From: Thelonectria olida
Lineage: Eukaryota > Ascomycota > Sordariomycetes > Hypocreales > Nectriaceae
DNA: 64,000 nt
Reading direction: 5' to 3'
Assembly (NCBI GenBank): GCA_020736575.1
Contig: JAGPYM010000005.1
Location: 124,001 to 188,000, forward strand
The position numbers were made by a program, and so were the translations under genes. Below the pieces are notes generated by a model. The model was not told the origin of the DNA. It was given only the letters and a program-made list of their open reading frames with translations, and did no database searches. Shown here piece after piece: positions 45,796-58,833 of this stretch (position 1 is its first letter; each line of letters starts with the position of its first letter).

Positions 45796-46527
45796 GGAAC
45801 CCCTTTGCCGTCAGTCCGCTCGTCATTTTACGGCTAACGACCCAAGCTGTGCTGGGTGGAGGAAGGATGGGACAGGAACAGGAATAAGATGGTTAAATCT
45901 CGAAAGCTAAAGTGGGTATTTCTCGAATTACAGGATTTGGCGTTTAGGGTCAACTGGTCAGGAATGGACGGATTTGCAAGGGTGAACAAGCGCTCAGCAG
46001 AGCGGACGTGCTATTAAGTTGCAACGGCACGTTGTTACTGTCCTCTCCTTGTTGCAAGCTTGGATTTTATACCCCACACATTCATTTTTATCCCAATCAT
46101 TATACAAATAAAGGAATCAGATTGGTAACATTCATGCCAACTACTCAGCTCCCTCAATGCCTATGCCATGCTGGTATGCCAACTGCTTGGATAAGTATAA
46201 CGTCCGGTTCTCTTAGCCAGCCCCCACGCGGAGGTGAGGCTCTTTGGGGGGGCCAGCGGCATGTCCTCCATGTGATTCCCCGATTTGGGGGGCTTATGAA
46301 TCGCAAGCGCTCCAAGAGAGGAGAAGTGCATCCATGCCCACTTAGCATCACGACGAGTTTACTGGATGATTGATCTGCGTGCGGGGTTTCAAAGGCACCT
46401 CGCTTTGATATACCCCGAGAACCACAGTGCCAGCTACCTACTATATATAATGACGCATCTATCTTGTGAACAGAAACAAGCGTAAGCGAGATTCAAACAC
46501 CTTTCCATACAAATCCCGCACGCCACC
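45796..46527. other. Intergenic, promoter of rhamnose mutarotase
   Basis: No gene is seen. The AT-rich part at 46060-46130 (CATTCATTTTTATCCC region) is probably 3' untranslated sequence of the His-rich gene. A TATA box lies near the right end. Confidence 0.5.
46442..46450 (+). promoter_or_regulatory. TATA box upstream of rhamnose mutarotase
   Basis: TATATATAA lies 78 bases before the start codon, a normal spacing for a compact inducible fungal promoter. Confidence 0.6.
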
Positions 46528-46991
46528 ATGTCGCAACAAGAACAGCCCGCATCTGGTCTCTATCCTGGCCGTCGCTTCGCCCAAATCGTCAGGCTCAAGC
46601 CGGAGCACCTCGAAGAATACCGCGAATGCCACGCCCGCGTCTGGCCCGACGTCCTCAAGCAGATCAGAGAATGCAACATTGCCGACTGTTGGTCTCTCCA
46701 CCATTTCCCGTCGTTCTTTCTCATTTCAAGTGGGAAAAACAGAACTAACGCTGCCGAACGATAGACAGCATCTTCTACGATGACAAGACAAACATCCTCT
46801 TTGCATCGTTTCGCTACGTCGGATCCAATTACGACGCCGACATGGCTCTCATGGCCGCAAACCCACGCGTGAGGGAGTGGTGGCGCATGACGGATGCATG
46901 GCAAGAGAGCTTGGTCCCCGGCGCCGTGAGCTCAGAGGCGGGCGAACCAAGCTGGTGGAAGCCAGTCGAGGAGGTGTTTTACTTCCCATAA
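46528..46991 (+). CDS. L-rhamnose mutarotase
   Basis: Two exons (46528-46687 and 46765-46991) encode 128 residues, close to the usual 105-130. The intron has a GTTGGT donor, an AACTAAC branch site and an ATAG acceptor. Motifs are RFAQIVRLKPEHLEEY, then CHARVWPDVLKQI holding the conserved active-site His, the IADCW/YSIFYDD region completed by splicing (DYSIFYDD), LFASFRYVG, and NPRVREWWRMTDAWQESLV with the twin tryptophans of the RhaM family. It ends VEEVFYFP. The enzyme interconverts alpha- and beta-L-rhamnose to supply the form used by rhamnose catabolism. No other rhamnose-pathway gene is in the window. The gene converges on the EGF-like protein gene. Confidence 0.93.
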
Positions 46992-47453
46992 AAAGAGATG
47001 CTTAGAGTATGAGGGACAAGGAAGTGACGGGAGCAGCCTGGGTTAGAAAGTAACCGACGAAGATGAAAGTGTTCACAGGGTCTAAGAATCATATCAAGAA
47101 ATAGCTTCATCAGTTAAATGGAGTATCATTCTAACATTGATGCACAGCAGTGTTCGCCGTCACCTCTTGTATAAACGCCCACGCTAATCTCGCTCGCGAG
47201 TTACATGCTGATAAGTAAAAGGGGGGAATAGAATCGAATGTGAAAGAGGGCCTCCTGAAATGTTTATACAAGATTTTGTATTCTCGTCATACCCATTTCC
47301 TGTCTTGCCTCATTACCACCAAACCTCGGCCCTCTCAGGCTCATGTCATTTTATGCCCCAGGGCTGAATCAAAGAAAGCAGCACGTTCGCATCATCATGG
47401 GAAAGATGCATAAATCTATCCGCTTGATATGTACAGAATGTCGGAGACATGCA
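46992..47453. other. Intergenic between convergent genes
   Basis: This holds the 3' ends of the rhamnose mutarotase and EGF-like genes. Nothing else is visible. Confidence 0.5.
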
Positions 47454-50115
47454 TCATCGAAGTGGAAGAACTGCGCCACCACGCCGATCAAGGCGCCTGT
47501 CCTGGCCATGTCTTAACCGCAACCGGAGACCATCCACCATCTCGCGCTTAGTGTTCGTGTTCCCACCGACTGTACCATTCCCGACGTTGAGTGAGTAGTT
47601 GACCAAGTCAATCGTGTTATCGCCACCAATCTTGAGACTGGATGCCTCACTTTGCGTCTTTCCTGAGCTACTACCAGCATCCGTGAAAAATGACTGAAGG
47701 TCGGTCTGCGCGGTCTGAGCATCATCTGTGCTCTCTTCTTGTAGGATGTAGAGAACCGCCACACGGGCAAAGTCAAGCACTTCTTGAGTGACAGTGAAAG
47801 TCTCCGTCGGCTCCGCACTAGCCTCAGTCGTTGTGGCCTCGGAAGATCCCGACGTGGCAGAAGCAGCTTCGCTCGTGGCAGTGGTGGGAGAACCCTGGTC
47901 CAGAACCAATGTGGTCGCAGCCTCATCTGGCGAAACAGATATGGCCGAGGTTGCGGCGGCAGCGCTCACGTCTCTCTCGTCAACTACCAACTTCTCACTA
48001 GTCGCAGTGACTTTGTCTGAACCGTCACCTTTCCGCATCGATGCGCCATCAAAGGTTACGAGTGAGTTCTGTGCGATGCAAGACAAGTCGCTGTTATTAA
48101 GCTTGGCCAAAACGTTAGTTCCAGAGAGCGGAATGGAGAAGTTTGCGAAGCTAGCAGCAATTAGACGCGGGATGGCCTTGCCAAGCGTGACGTTGGAGAT
48201 TGTCTCTTGATCAACAGAGGAAACGAGATCGGTAGTGGTGCATCCCTCACTGCCGCTAGTTCCACAATCTGAGCCAGTGAAGCCATTCGTGCAGATGCAG
48301 GAGCAAGTGCCCCCAGAAATAACATTAGTGCCTCCGTTCTGGCAGACCAAAGAGTCTTGACATTGGGCCAGGGCGGAAGTGGACTTGTCCTGGTTGCCCA
48401 AGTTCTTCCAAACGAAAAACTCTAAGGGAACAAAGACAGCAGCTGCAATAATTCCGAGTAAGAGGATGAGAAGGAGGACAACAGCCCAGATAGGCAGGCC
48501 ACAGCACCTTCGGGGTTTTCCGCTGCGGTCGTTTTGTGGTGTGGCGTTTCTAAGGCCAGATCGCGAAGGGAGTCCGTCACGGCTAGGTGCAAGAGGCCAA
48601 GATGTAGTTCGGAACCAGGATCCCCGGCTTTGTCGGTCCCCTTGGGCGTGAGCGGGAGGAGGAAAAGCGGCTAGCATATCCGAAAGTCCTATTTCATGTT
48701 AGTGACACAATCTCCTAATAGTGCTTGTCCTAGAGTCAATTACCTGAGTGCTCCTTCTCATCACGGATCTGGCCCTTCTCGTCGAAGTAGTCATTCAGAT
48801 CATCGAACCGACTTGCAGGTCGACGGCCGCGATCCATCATGTTGGCAAGCCTAGTGGCCCTTCGGATGAGATCCGGCAAGCTGGTCATGCTACCTCTCTC
48901 CTCCATGCTCCTTACGGCGTCAATGTCCAGCCTGGGTGGTCGTCTTATGGCCGATAGTCGGTTGTATTGCGGCTGGGGATGCATTTGAGATTGGTCGCGA
49001 AGCTGGCTTTGCATCTGTGGCTGAGGTTCCGGGCTTTTAATTCGATTCTCGGCCAGATCAGTTGCGCTGGCAGCTGCGTAAGCTCCAAGGATCGCGTCAG
49101 GGGTTGGCGCATGCTGAGGCTCCTCGGATTGATGGTGCGGAGTGGTCATCGCAATCCATGAGTTCTGGGGGTTGGCATGTTCAGTGGCTGATTTAGATGA
49201 CTGAACGGGCGACTGAAGCTGCTTGTCGCCCGTACTACCACTGGACTTGGTAGTGATGAGGGCGGGCTTTCCTCGCTTGCCGATGCTTGCACTACGCACC
49301 AGCTTGCTCTCGTCGCCGAAGTCGTCGTAAATTGAGCCGCGGCTCTTGTCGCTCGTCGTCTCGTCATAGAAAGTCGGACTAGGCTCGCGAGAACCTACAG
49401 GCCAACTGTCGGGCATGGCAGCACTGGAAGCATACGATCCATGTGATCTAGATGCAAGACTCTCTTCTGGAATGGGTGAAACATAGGACGGATTAGAGTA
49501 GAACGAAGAGGCACCTCGCCGAGATGAAGGTGGTGGTCCTAGGTTAGCACTCCTCCTTGGAACGCCTGACGAATGTGTCTGGGGTGGCACAGGGAAATCA
49601 TGATCTCCTGCATTTGATGAGGTCTGCGAAGAGGGGCTCGTTGGGCTGTCGGTGTAGTAATCGGCATCGGGGTTCAGAAAGACTGGAGTTGGGTCCTGGA
49701 GACGGGATTGATCCAACATGGACGGAACTTGGCTTGGTCGTGGGGGACGTTGAGGGGCTTGCTGTGGTCGTCCAGGAGGTGGTCGGTAAGGTTCGGATTC
49801 ATTCTGAGTTGCTACCGCCAAGGGAGGACCTGGCAACGGCCATTGAGGTACCTGGGTTGGTCTCGAGATGATGTTCCTTCCATCGTTTGCTGGTGTTCGG
49901 ATCTTGGGAACTCTTGGGTTAGGGGGGAGTCCAACCATTGGACGACGGGGAGGGGCTCTCAAGTCGCCAGCAGGAGCGTCTTCCATGTCTTCTGTATAAG
50001 TTGGGGGAGGTGGTGGTCTTGGGAGGCCTGCAATTGCTCTCTCTCGAGCTCGCTTCACAGAGCCTGAAGTTGAAAAAGGCGGATCCATATCGTTTCCATA
50101 GTATGGTTGACTCAT
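47454..50115 (-). CDS. EGF-like domain single-pass membrane protein
   Basis: Two exons (48744-50115 and 47454-48688) encode about 868 residues. The intron at 48689-48743 (GTAATT donor, CACTAAC branch site, AATAG acceptor) joins EKEHSG to LSDMLAAF. Residues 1-500 are Pro/Ser/Gln-rich and probably cytoplasmic (RPPPPPTYTEDMEDAP near the start, then a run of PPSSRRGASSFYSNPSY type). A basic, Cys-containing stop (KPRRCCGLPIW) leads into one membrane helix at about 522-545 (VVLLLILLLGIIAAAVFVPL). Outside, an EGF-like cysteine pattern spans about 567-599 (CQDSLVCQNGG, then CSCICTNGFTGSDCG). The ectodomain is Ser/Thr-rich with N-glycosylation sites. A C-terminal basic tail contains TKRE, a possible Kex2-type site. 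This architecture is common in Pezizomycotina but uncharacterised; a surface-sensing or adhesion role is inference. Confidence 0.82.
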
Positions 50116-51800
50116 TTAGTTCTTTATACCAGATCAAGAGGCATTCAAAAGTGAGCGGCGCAACAAGATCCCGGGAGGATAAACCACAACACTCTAGAGT
50201 TCAACTCTGTATGCAAGATACCGGTCTGCAATAGGGGACGAAGAAAATGAGCTGCGAATGCCCGACGGCTGGCGACTTTCGGGGATGCGCGATAAGGCGA
50301 AAGGGGAAGAAAGAAAGTACTTGACGGTTCGTATCTCCTGGAATCGACGTCTAAAAGAGCGGTTTGACGTTGCGCAACATGTATATGACGTCTCTCGGGG
50401 TCGTTTGGGTCGCACAGTTGCTGCAAGGCGGGTAAATTTGCGGTGAAACCGGGAGAAAAGAAGAGAAAAGAAAATGAATAGACACGAAACGAAGAAAAAA
50501 ACGAGTGAAAAGAAAGAGAGAAAGGATAAAACTGAGACGGCAGACGTTTACACGACGAGGCCAGGCGTCGTAGGAAGTGCAAACGTGCAAGTAGGAAAGA
50601 AAGACCTGAAAGGAGAGAGATGTCAGTGGGGACGACGTCGCAGAAGAGTGAGAAGCTGGGACAGCGAGGGCAACGCAAGTGGACTTGGAGACGTCGCTTG
50701 TGGTGAGATGAGACCCCCGAACAGCCGAAGAGCGACTAGGCAGAGGAAGGTGAGGCAAGGCAAGGGGTACAAGAGTCACGTACCTTAGAAGGGTTCACGT
50801 CTTGGTGGGCCACACTCACTTAACGAGAGCTGGTCAAACACTGTCACACAGAGACAACAATTCGTGAAAGAACCGATGAGGTGGAAGAGGTGAACACTGA
50901 AGATGGAGTTCGCAACGAACGACAGAAGAGGCGGACCTGTCCGATCGACGATGGAACGACTGCACGCGGCAATCCGACTCTGACTACAGAAGAGCCGAGA
51001 GGATTGAGGGAGTAAATGGCCCAAGGTTGCAACCGACAGTGGGCAACGGGCAGCAACGGGCAGCAGAAGGACGTAGTGAGAGTGGCAGTGTGACGGGCGC
51101 CGGAGGGAGACGACAAATCGAGAAGCCGTGTTTCAGGCTTGCGTCGAGGGGGTGACAGCCGGATGGATGGTGAAAGGTCGTCGAAAGCCGGGGACCGGGA
51201 TGGTGAGATGGTAATTGGGAGGATGACGACGATTATCGAGCATCGAATATCAAGTGAAGTCCTCTGTTGCCGGGATTTCGATGGGTTCTTTACTCCGATG
51301 GGAGTTTCCCTTGTCACTTGGTTGGAATGGTGTTCGGACAGGCAAGTCGCGTGTCGGAAAGTGTAAGAAGAAGGAAGCCCTTGTCCTCGGGACACAAGCA
51401 AAGCAGGGCACACGAGAAAAGAAGTGCAAAGGAAGAAAACAGACACAGTCACTAAAGGAATGAAATGCACGAGCGCGCAAACAACGACAGACGAATTCGA
51501 CGCGAGGCCTTGGGAAAGGAAGAGGCGTTAGTGGTGAGAGAAGGGATGTCGAAGAGAGAAAGGGAAAACGGCCAGGTGAAGTGGGGGGTGGGGGGACGAG
51601 GGAGAACAAGTCACTTGTGAGGCTTGGAGACGGGACGGGGCCAAAAAAAAACGAGGGAAGGAGCGACGAAACAACGATTCACAAACGGTCGGGCCTTGCT
51701 TTTCGTGCCTGGTGCTCCTCGTGCGGTCCTTTTTTTTTTCTTTCTGCCTTGTTCACGTCTGTGATGCATGAGCTGGTTGGCACTCCCATGTCCTTCGTAT
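50116..51800 (-). promoter_or_regulatory. Long pyrimidine-rich leader of the EGF-like gene
   Basis: On the minus strand this 1.7 kb is strongly C/T-rich (TCTCTTTCTTTTCACTC-like runs near 50465-50530 and 51540-51600). It carries open frames of up to 208 codons that are only Ser/Leu/Pro/Phe-rich low-complexity sequence. I read it as a promoter plus a long 5' leader. Confidence 0.4.
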
Positions 51801-54800
51801 GCGCATCAGTGCTCTGCTGACGATGTCGACGGACGATGAACCCGGCCGCGTGGGCAGGCTTCCCTTGATTGCGGAGCGGGACCACGACTCCATCTCGGTG
51901 TTCCTACGAATACAAAGACCGGGGAGCTATCACCACTTTCATCTAGGTACAGCATCCCCAATCTTACTCGTGCCTTACATAAGGGACGAAGCACGGGATC
52001 ATCAATGATGCTTGGAGGTCCGAGCAGGGTCATGCATGGGTTCTCCAGTGTGGAGAGGCAGCAAGAACAACACAGAGATGGCGATGGATACGGGCTCTGA
52101 CTGACAGGCACAGACACAGACAGGCACAGAGCACGAACCAAGCACGCAAAAGCGATGCCCGTCATTCCCAAGCCCACGGTAATTAGATAGCCATCAGAGC
52201 ATGCAAGAGATGAAAGGGGAGAGAAGGCCCGGCCGTCTCTCTAAGAACCTGGAAGGCGGATCGACCGTTTGCGTCCCACAGCCCACGCGAGTGGAGACGC
52301 CAGTGACTTCAAAATTCCACCAAACCCGTCTCGAAGGCTGCGAGGGTCTGGCCAATCAGGGCGGTGACAGGCCCAGGACGGGCAATCCCTTCCAGGCGGC
52401 GCTCCACTCAAGGCTCACGCCAACGAGTCCGGCTCAGAAGCCAGATGCCCCCAAGCACGCTGAAACGGCCCTTTGGCTGCTTCTGAGAGGTCCGTTGAGG
52501 GGGCACACGGATCCCCTTGTGGCTCGAGCGCAGCTCTCAAACAGAAACGCTAGCGTCAGAGTGTTCCTGCAGCTTCGTCCCGGACTTTCATTTGAGGGCC
52601 GCCGAGGGAAGGACCAGACAAGCTTCCCCCTTGTTCGCACTTCCTCAAGCTTCATCCTCAACAACAACAAGGCAGTTTCTTTTTAGGTGAGCATTTTTCT
52701 TGCTGAGCCTATCGTATCGTGTGCTGGGTGGCATTGATGCGTTGGGTGCCCAGCAATCGATCTGCAAGCTGCAGCACACAAACACAAACAATGCACTCAT
52801 CCGGCTTCCATTCCAGCCAATCCGCGTCCTCACTTCATTCAGCTCGCCTCATCCGCAAGCCATAGGAAACTCGGCACGAACTTTTTTTTTCATGCTCGGT
52901 CAGAATATGCCAGCGCAGCTCGGTGGCTTAGCTGCTTCAGAACCAAAAAAGGAAGTCATCATCACCAGCCTCTGTACAACGAAGCAATTCGCCCAGGGCC
53001 AGCCCGTCTCAGCCTGTTTGCTTCCTTCGTATTTACGATTGTCCCAGCACATCGTTTGGCAGACGGGCTGTGCACGGGACAAACATCGAGTCAAAATGAA
53101 GCGCATCAATCCGAGACAGTGGACTTTGCTCCGGCCCGCAGAAGACGAGCAATTTCTTTCAGACTCTCTCCAGCATTGGACGCCTTCGGGTGTTGGTTAG
53201 TTGGTGCCCGGCGGTGCTTCTACAAGCCGCACCTTTAATTTCGCCTCTAGACATACCGACAGCATATTGATGAATGCTGCTGCGAATTGTTCGTTGGTAC
53301 AATTCCGCTGATTCCGTTCCTGCAGCGATGGATGCCGAAGCCTGAACCCGGCTGTGTACCAAAGTACGAAGGACGCTGCGTCTCGTCATCTCTGCAAAGT
53401 CCCCTTCTCCGTGCCGCATCTCCTTTTTTACCGTGGCTTTTCCATGGCGACGTGGCCATCTTACGACGTCAGCCTTCGTTGGCGGGTGCCATATCGTCTG
53501 TTTCGCTTTTCGAGATCTGGCGCCGATCACCTTCATGATTGGCCCGTCCCGAACCCAGTCCCTCTGAGGTGGAGAAAAGCCGAGATGCTAGAAGGCTTCT
53601 GTCCACATGAATGGGGGTCTCAACAGACTTTTACGAAGCAAACACGAAAACTGTCCAATCTGCGCCCAACAGAATGTGGCTTCGTAATGCATTTGGCTCT
53701 TGAATCGGCCAAGTGCCAAACTTGGTTTGTGTGAAACGCCAAGACGCGGATTGCTAATTGGACAATCTCCCCAGAGGTATAGGGTAGGTCCATCTCGACG
53801 AGTTCCACGAGCGAGCATCAAGACAGCCTCGACTATGGATGAGTACAACAAATGATAATTTGGGACAATGATGAGCCTCGGCTATCTACATGACAGACAC
53901 CCGAGTCGACGAGTAGTCGAGCACGCCAAACTGTGGCACGACTAGAAGACCTTCCGTACTTTTTTATATAGCAGCATCCATCAACAAAATCCAAGGCGGC
54001 TTCTATTCTCCCACAGACGAAGCGGCTTTTCGAACCAGGGTCTATTCTAACCCCCGTAGCTTGTTCGCTCAGGTCGAGGGAAGTGCAAAAGGTTATGAAC
54101 AGACCAGAAGGTCTAGTTTCTTTTTTTGCCATTCTCCTTGAAGTTAACAGGACAAGCGAGGCTTATGGCTGCTCTGTGCATATCTCCCACCATCGAACTC
54201 CAAACGCTACAAGTAGCTAGTAATTAACCACCTCTTCAAGCTTCTTGACGTCATGCTAACGGGCGATGCACCAAAGCCCGTTGCCGGCTCTAGGCTACCT
54301 AGTCAACTAGCTGCCGCCTTCGTTCTTCTCGGGCAACGTCAACCAGGTTCGCTAGAAGCCGACGGTTCCCTGGCCACTGTTGCCTGTCAGACAAAAACGG
54401 GCAATGACCTGGAGATACTAGCTTAATGCTTATCTAAAGCTCATGGAATTGTTGCAAGTCTGGTTCCGTCGTCTTGGCATGTTACAAATACGCAATTGCC
54501 CCCTACTTATTCAAGACGAGTGAATTGAAGATAATGCCACAAATAGAGACTAACCTTGTCGAAGTAAGGGGCTTAGACGCGAGGGAACGTTCCGGAATTA
54601 CGCAGGTACCAACTCTGGTTATGTAGTCAGAATATCTAGTCCTGCTTGCTCCCACCCTGACGCTGGCAGTGTTGTCGTGTCAGTCTTCTCAAACTCACGA
54701 AATGAGCGGACTTGAAGATTTACTCCCTATTCCACCAATTTGTAGAGATGCGAACCTGTTTGAAGATATGTCATTAGTGAGAGTTGTGACACCAAATGAC

Positions 54801-55489
54801 GAACAGATAGTCATCCCTTTGTGAAAGCTCTACGGGGGCCAACTGGAAACTCTCATCCACGAAAGGTCTGCTCTCCGAATAAAGTGAGAAATAAACCGGA
54901 CTCGGATCTCTTGACCAGTGGGGTTTGTACGATAATGGACAGTCTTCCTCTTATAGCGGGCGAGGCCAGGAGCATCCTCCCCAGTAGAAGAAGTGTCCGA
55001 GTGTTGGAAATAGTAAAGATATATTTGATATAGAATATAAAATTTCAAGGGCATAAGAGAACTGTTTGAGGAATGACGAAAAAGGGGCTCGGAAAGCGAC
55101 GAGTACGTCCAGTTAAACATGAATACGAGTCATAACAAGTTACCCGCAGACAAGGAAGAGAGAAGCGAAGCATTGAGTAGCAAGTTGATAGAAATAAACA
55201 ACTGGAATATAATCAATATGTAATCGATGCCAAATGCAGTCCATTTTGGGGAGCAGCATTGCGAGGTTTGGGCTCTGCTCAAGGCGACTCCGAGTTGAGA
55301 CCACACGCACGCTTAGTTTCGTTTTGGGGGAGCGGAATACACGTCGACAACATAATATTGGCTGACGCAGTACACAGACTAATCTACCAAGAGTAGTCTA
55401 GTTTACGTCTTCAATTGCAGGTAGAAGCCAAACACCATCCATGAAACAAATCGAGCTTACTCCTCGCATTCGAAAGAACCGCAATCTAC
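51801..55489. other. Gene-poor stretch
   Basis: No gene could be supported. Overlapping frames on both strands (for example 52201-52686 and 52700-53200 on plus) lack motifs. The part from about 54140 to 55200 is richer in A and T than its surroundings. No repeats or inverted terminal sequences of a transposon were recognised. Confidence 0.45.
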
Positions 55490-56373
55490 CTAGCTTTCAC
55501 TATCTGCAAGCATATCGATATCGAAATCCAAGTCGCAGATGATATCAATGGCGCTCTTGTACCTCTTGGTCCAACATCCCCTCATAACATGTCCCGCAAA
55601 GAGGTCTTCTGTGTCGGGGAACTGGCCGCGCGTGTAAAGATTCTGCACTCTCTCTTCGTACTCGTCCGCTTCTTCACGAGTCCGCCACGAACTCCCAGGG
55701 CCCCTGTACGGCCAATGGCCCGTCTGAATAAAGTACAGCACGAAGCCAAGACTGAAAATGTCAGTGGACCGTGTGGGTTTGCCGCAATGGTAGTTGGGGT
55801 CAAGGAACGCTGGGGTCGGGAGGGACAGGCCATCGACACCTATTTCCTTGCAGACAGAGCCGCCAAAGTCACAGATGCGAATGTCTAGAGAGTCCTGAGA
55901 GGTCTGGTGGATCAGGAAGTTCTCGGGACGAATATCGCAGTGGATGACGCCCCGGCCGTGGATGAACCTCAGGCACTGGACGATCTGACGACTCCATTTC
56001 GGGAGGTTAGCCCGGCTGGGAGGGCCGTGGTCGTCAAGGTAATCCTGAAGATTGCCGTGGCTTGCTTCACTCAAGAGCAAGCCGTTGCGGTCTTCCTGCC
56101 AACCATGGTACCTGGCGTTGTGTTAGTGACGCGATGGCCCAAGGAGAGGCTGGGGAACACCTGCTTCATGGTCCTGGGGCTATCCCCCAGGTACTCAAGT
56201 ATCTTTCGCTCAACATGGAAGTTGTGAGCAATTTCCTTCACCTGTTCCTCGTAGTCGGGCGTCAAGTCCCTGCTGAGCTCGGCCGGCGTCTTCAAGAGCC
56301 TCCCGCCTCCAACTCGGCGCAAACGCGAGATGGAGCCAACGTACGCTACCGGAGATGAATCCACGGAACTCAT
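55490..56373 (-). CDS. Small protein-kinase-like protein
   Basis: Two exons (56159-56373 and 55490-56111) encode about 278 residues. The intron at 56112-56158 has a weak GTTCCC donor, a good CACTAAC branch site and a CCAG acceptor, and joins TMKQV to YHGWQED. Lys28 in GGRLLKTP may be the ATP-binding lysine; the glycine loop before it is poor. The hinge is LLLSEASHGNLQDYL. The catalytic loop is GVIHCDIRPENFL, with Asp131 and Asn136 present but Arg in place of the usual Lys. The Mg-binding motif is DFGG at 153. Substrate-lobe marks (STDIFSLGFVLYFIQTGHWPY) are present. The protein is a bare kinase domain of the fungal group with YxG...VxKTP starts. It may be active, given that Asp131, Asn136 and Asp153 are kept. 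The role is unknown. Confidence 0.8.
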
Positions 56374-58833
56374 GTTTCGGGTATTTACGAGGAGGAAGCT
56401 ACACTGGATGTCTGGTTTGCCTCGCTGGCGGCTTCAGTGTGCTGCTTCTTGCTCTTAAGTGAGTGGATAGCCTAGCCAGTGGATGGCGACTGCGACATAC
56501 AGCAGAGCTGGCCTTGGGCCCAAGACATGGCGTCTCGTATTCGCCCGGTGAGATGAGGGGTAATGAGACAGTCAATTTCTGTTGCCTGATGATAGGGTCT
56601 TGCTGGGGCGTCGAGGCGTGGGAAGAAGCAGAGAGCCCGGCGCGGGTATTGACACGGATGTGACTAGTAGTTTCCACCAAGGGAGACTTTTGTCATGCAG
56701 GCGGCCCAAAAAGCATACGGTATGTACTCTGCTTCAATGGGCTACGTGTATGAGTTGTCTACCGGTCGAGGATGACGCCTGAGTGCATGCACTATCATGC
56801 TTTCGAAAGTGCAAATTGATCCTCCAGCTCTCGTTGGCCGCCCACTGAAGAAAAAGGGTCATGGTATCTGGAGCAGAGGGGGCGGTCCTCGGTACGATAG
56901 GCCGATGCGGAACGAAACAGGCGAGGAGTGGAGGGGGAAAGAAGACGAGATGTCACTTTTGCAGACGGCGTTTGAAGTGAGGCGCGAACGGATATGGTTT
57001 GCTGCATGTATGTGCGAGTAGACCCCGTCTGTCCTACTGGCCTTCTCCTTGGCCCCGCTGATCGTTTGTTCGGCTGGAGGACAATATGCTCAGCTATGCG
57101 TCCTCTTGTTCCCTCTGCATTTCTTCCCATGGCTGGAATCATCCGTACCGCAGTCTGCGAGCTCATGGGCAAACTGAATACCGCGGCGTGTCCTAGCCTT
57201 GGACGTCTTACTTGCATTGCGGTGCAGGGCTCTGCCCGACCTAACAGTCGAGAACCTGTTCCCCTTGCATCTGTTCCAGGATAGTATTGAGATCGACCTA
57301 TCTGTGTAACAGATGTAGTCTGGATCCAGCCACATCGGTGTTACGAAGCAACACGGCCTTGTTCTGGAATGCGGCACTGACGTCTTGTCACAGGGCTGTC
57401 AGAATGTCTCACGGCCTTTGCCGTTTGTTCTCAGTGACAACTACACACACGTTAGACACGGTTGTCGGGCGAGAGTTGTTTGCCGTCTGCCGTGCCGCCC
57501 ACTTCCTGGCCCCGCTAACGGCGGCGAAGTGTGTCAAGGGGGACTGGAATGCGGAAGAGGGCGTTTGTTTCGGAGGTATGAGACGTAATCAGTAATTATG
57601 GACCACGTACGTCGTTGATGGCTGGCTGAGGTGGGACGCCGCCAGGACTCGGCCGGATTCGACATCTGTACCACCCTGCTGGTGTCTTGGACGGCGAGCG
57701 GCATCACTCGAACACAATGTTGGGCGCCATGGATGAGAGACAGCGAGGGAGAGAGAGAGAAGAGGAGACTCGAGGAGAGGGAGGGGGCGGGGAAGGCTTT
57801 GCTGGACGGCAGCTGAGGTCTCGTGGCAGTCAGGCACTTGTAGCGTGCCAAGTGATCCAGACCGTGGGTAGTAAATATGATATGTGATATATCTTGGGGA
57901 TAACGGTTGAGTGGTGGTGTTTCCAAACGAGAAGCGGTTCTTGGAGTTTCCCCTTTCGCTTCTAGTGCTTCTAGTCTCTTCTCCCGCCGTGGGCCATTCC
58001 AGAGAAGAGAGGGGAGACCGCTTTGTTCACCGGATGCCCATTGTGCCCTGGCCATCAGCGGGCAGAGCTGATGCCGCGATAGACTAGGACTAGTAAAGGT
58101 GGTGGCGCACGCGGGATGTGTTTCTTGGTGGAGTTGGGAAAAGCAAACGTCTTCAGTTTTATGGGGCAGACGATGGAGTTTCAACCAACCGCTGGCATGA
58201 AGCATGTATCTGAAAGTGCAGAAATGCATACATCGGACAGCATGGCTGACTAGGTAGGTAAATGAGAGGTGAGTCCAAGTCTCTAGGGCCACACCAGTGA
58301 CACCACCTCCCACTATATACAGCCAGACCGAGTAGGCATCTTGCCATTGTGGGAGCAACTTGGCTCTTGTTTTCCCCGAGTCCTGGACTAGAGAAAGAAG
58401 CCAGATCCCGCCTCTGTTTGTGTCATTGCGGCTGTGTGGTAATTACGTGCCTCCCTCCTCCCCTTGTTTCCAGTTCCCCGGTACTCAGATCGCCCGTCCT
58501 ATTCACGCCCACCCGCCCTTGAGCCTTGGCTGCTATGTATCCGTACATGTTTCTGACTTGGTTAACAACCCCCTTGCAGCCTGAGGTTCTGGGTAATATG
58601 GGTCGGCCCAACCAGAAGGTCGTCCGTGTCCGTTGAGACTGATTCACTCGACGCAATTTGCACTTTCAAGTGCCGTCTCTCGAACTAACATGAGCCACCT
58701 GAAACTTATCAAGAGCCGGCCGCCCACCATCATCATCCTGGCCCTGGTAAGCGATCATTTCTCTCATCATTAATTGCTTTTGCCTGTCTCCTCGAAGCCC
58801 GAGCAAGCCAACCTCTGACTAACAACATCCACC
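56374..58833. other. Gene-poor stretch between kinase-like and MOB genes
   Basis: This holds the promoters of the two divergent genes. A 274-codon minus frame (57534-58358) is open but has no domain, is interrupted by low-complexity Ser/Leu/Pro segments, and is overlapped by plus-strand frames; it is not called. A GAGAGA-rich tract lies near 57740-57790. Confidence 0.45.

Noticed and set aside
57534..58358. 274-codon minus-strand open frame
   Set aside because: It has no motif and contains low-complexity Ser/Leu runs, with no splice partners. It lies in the promoter region of two divergent genes.
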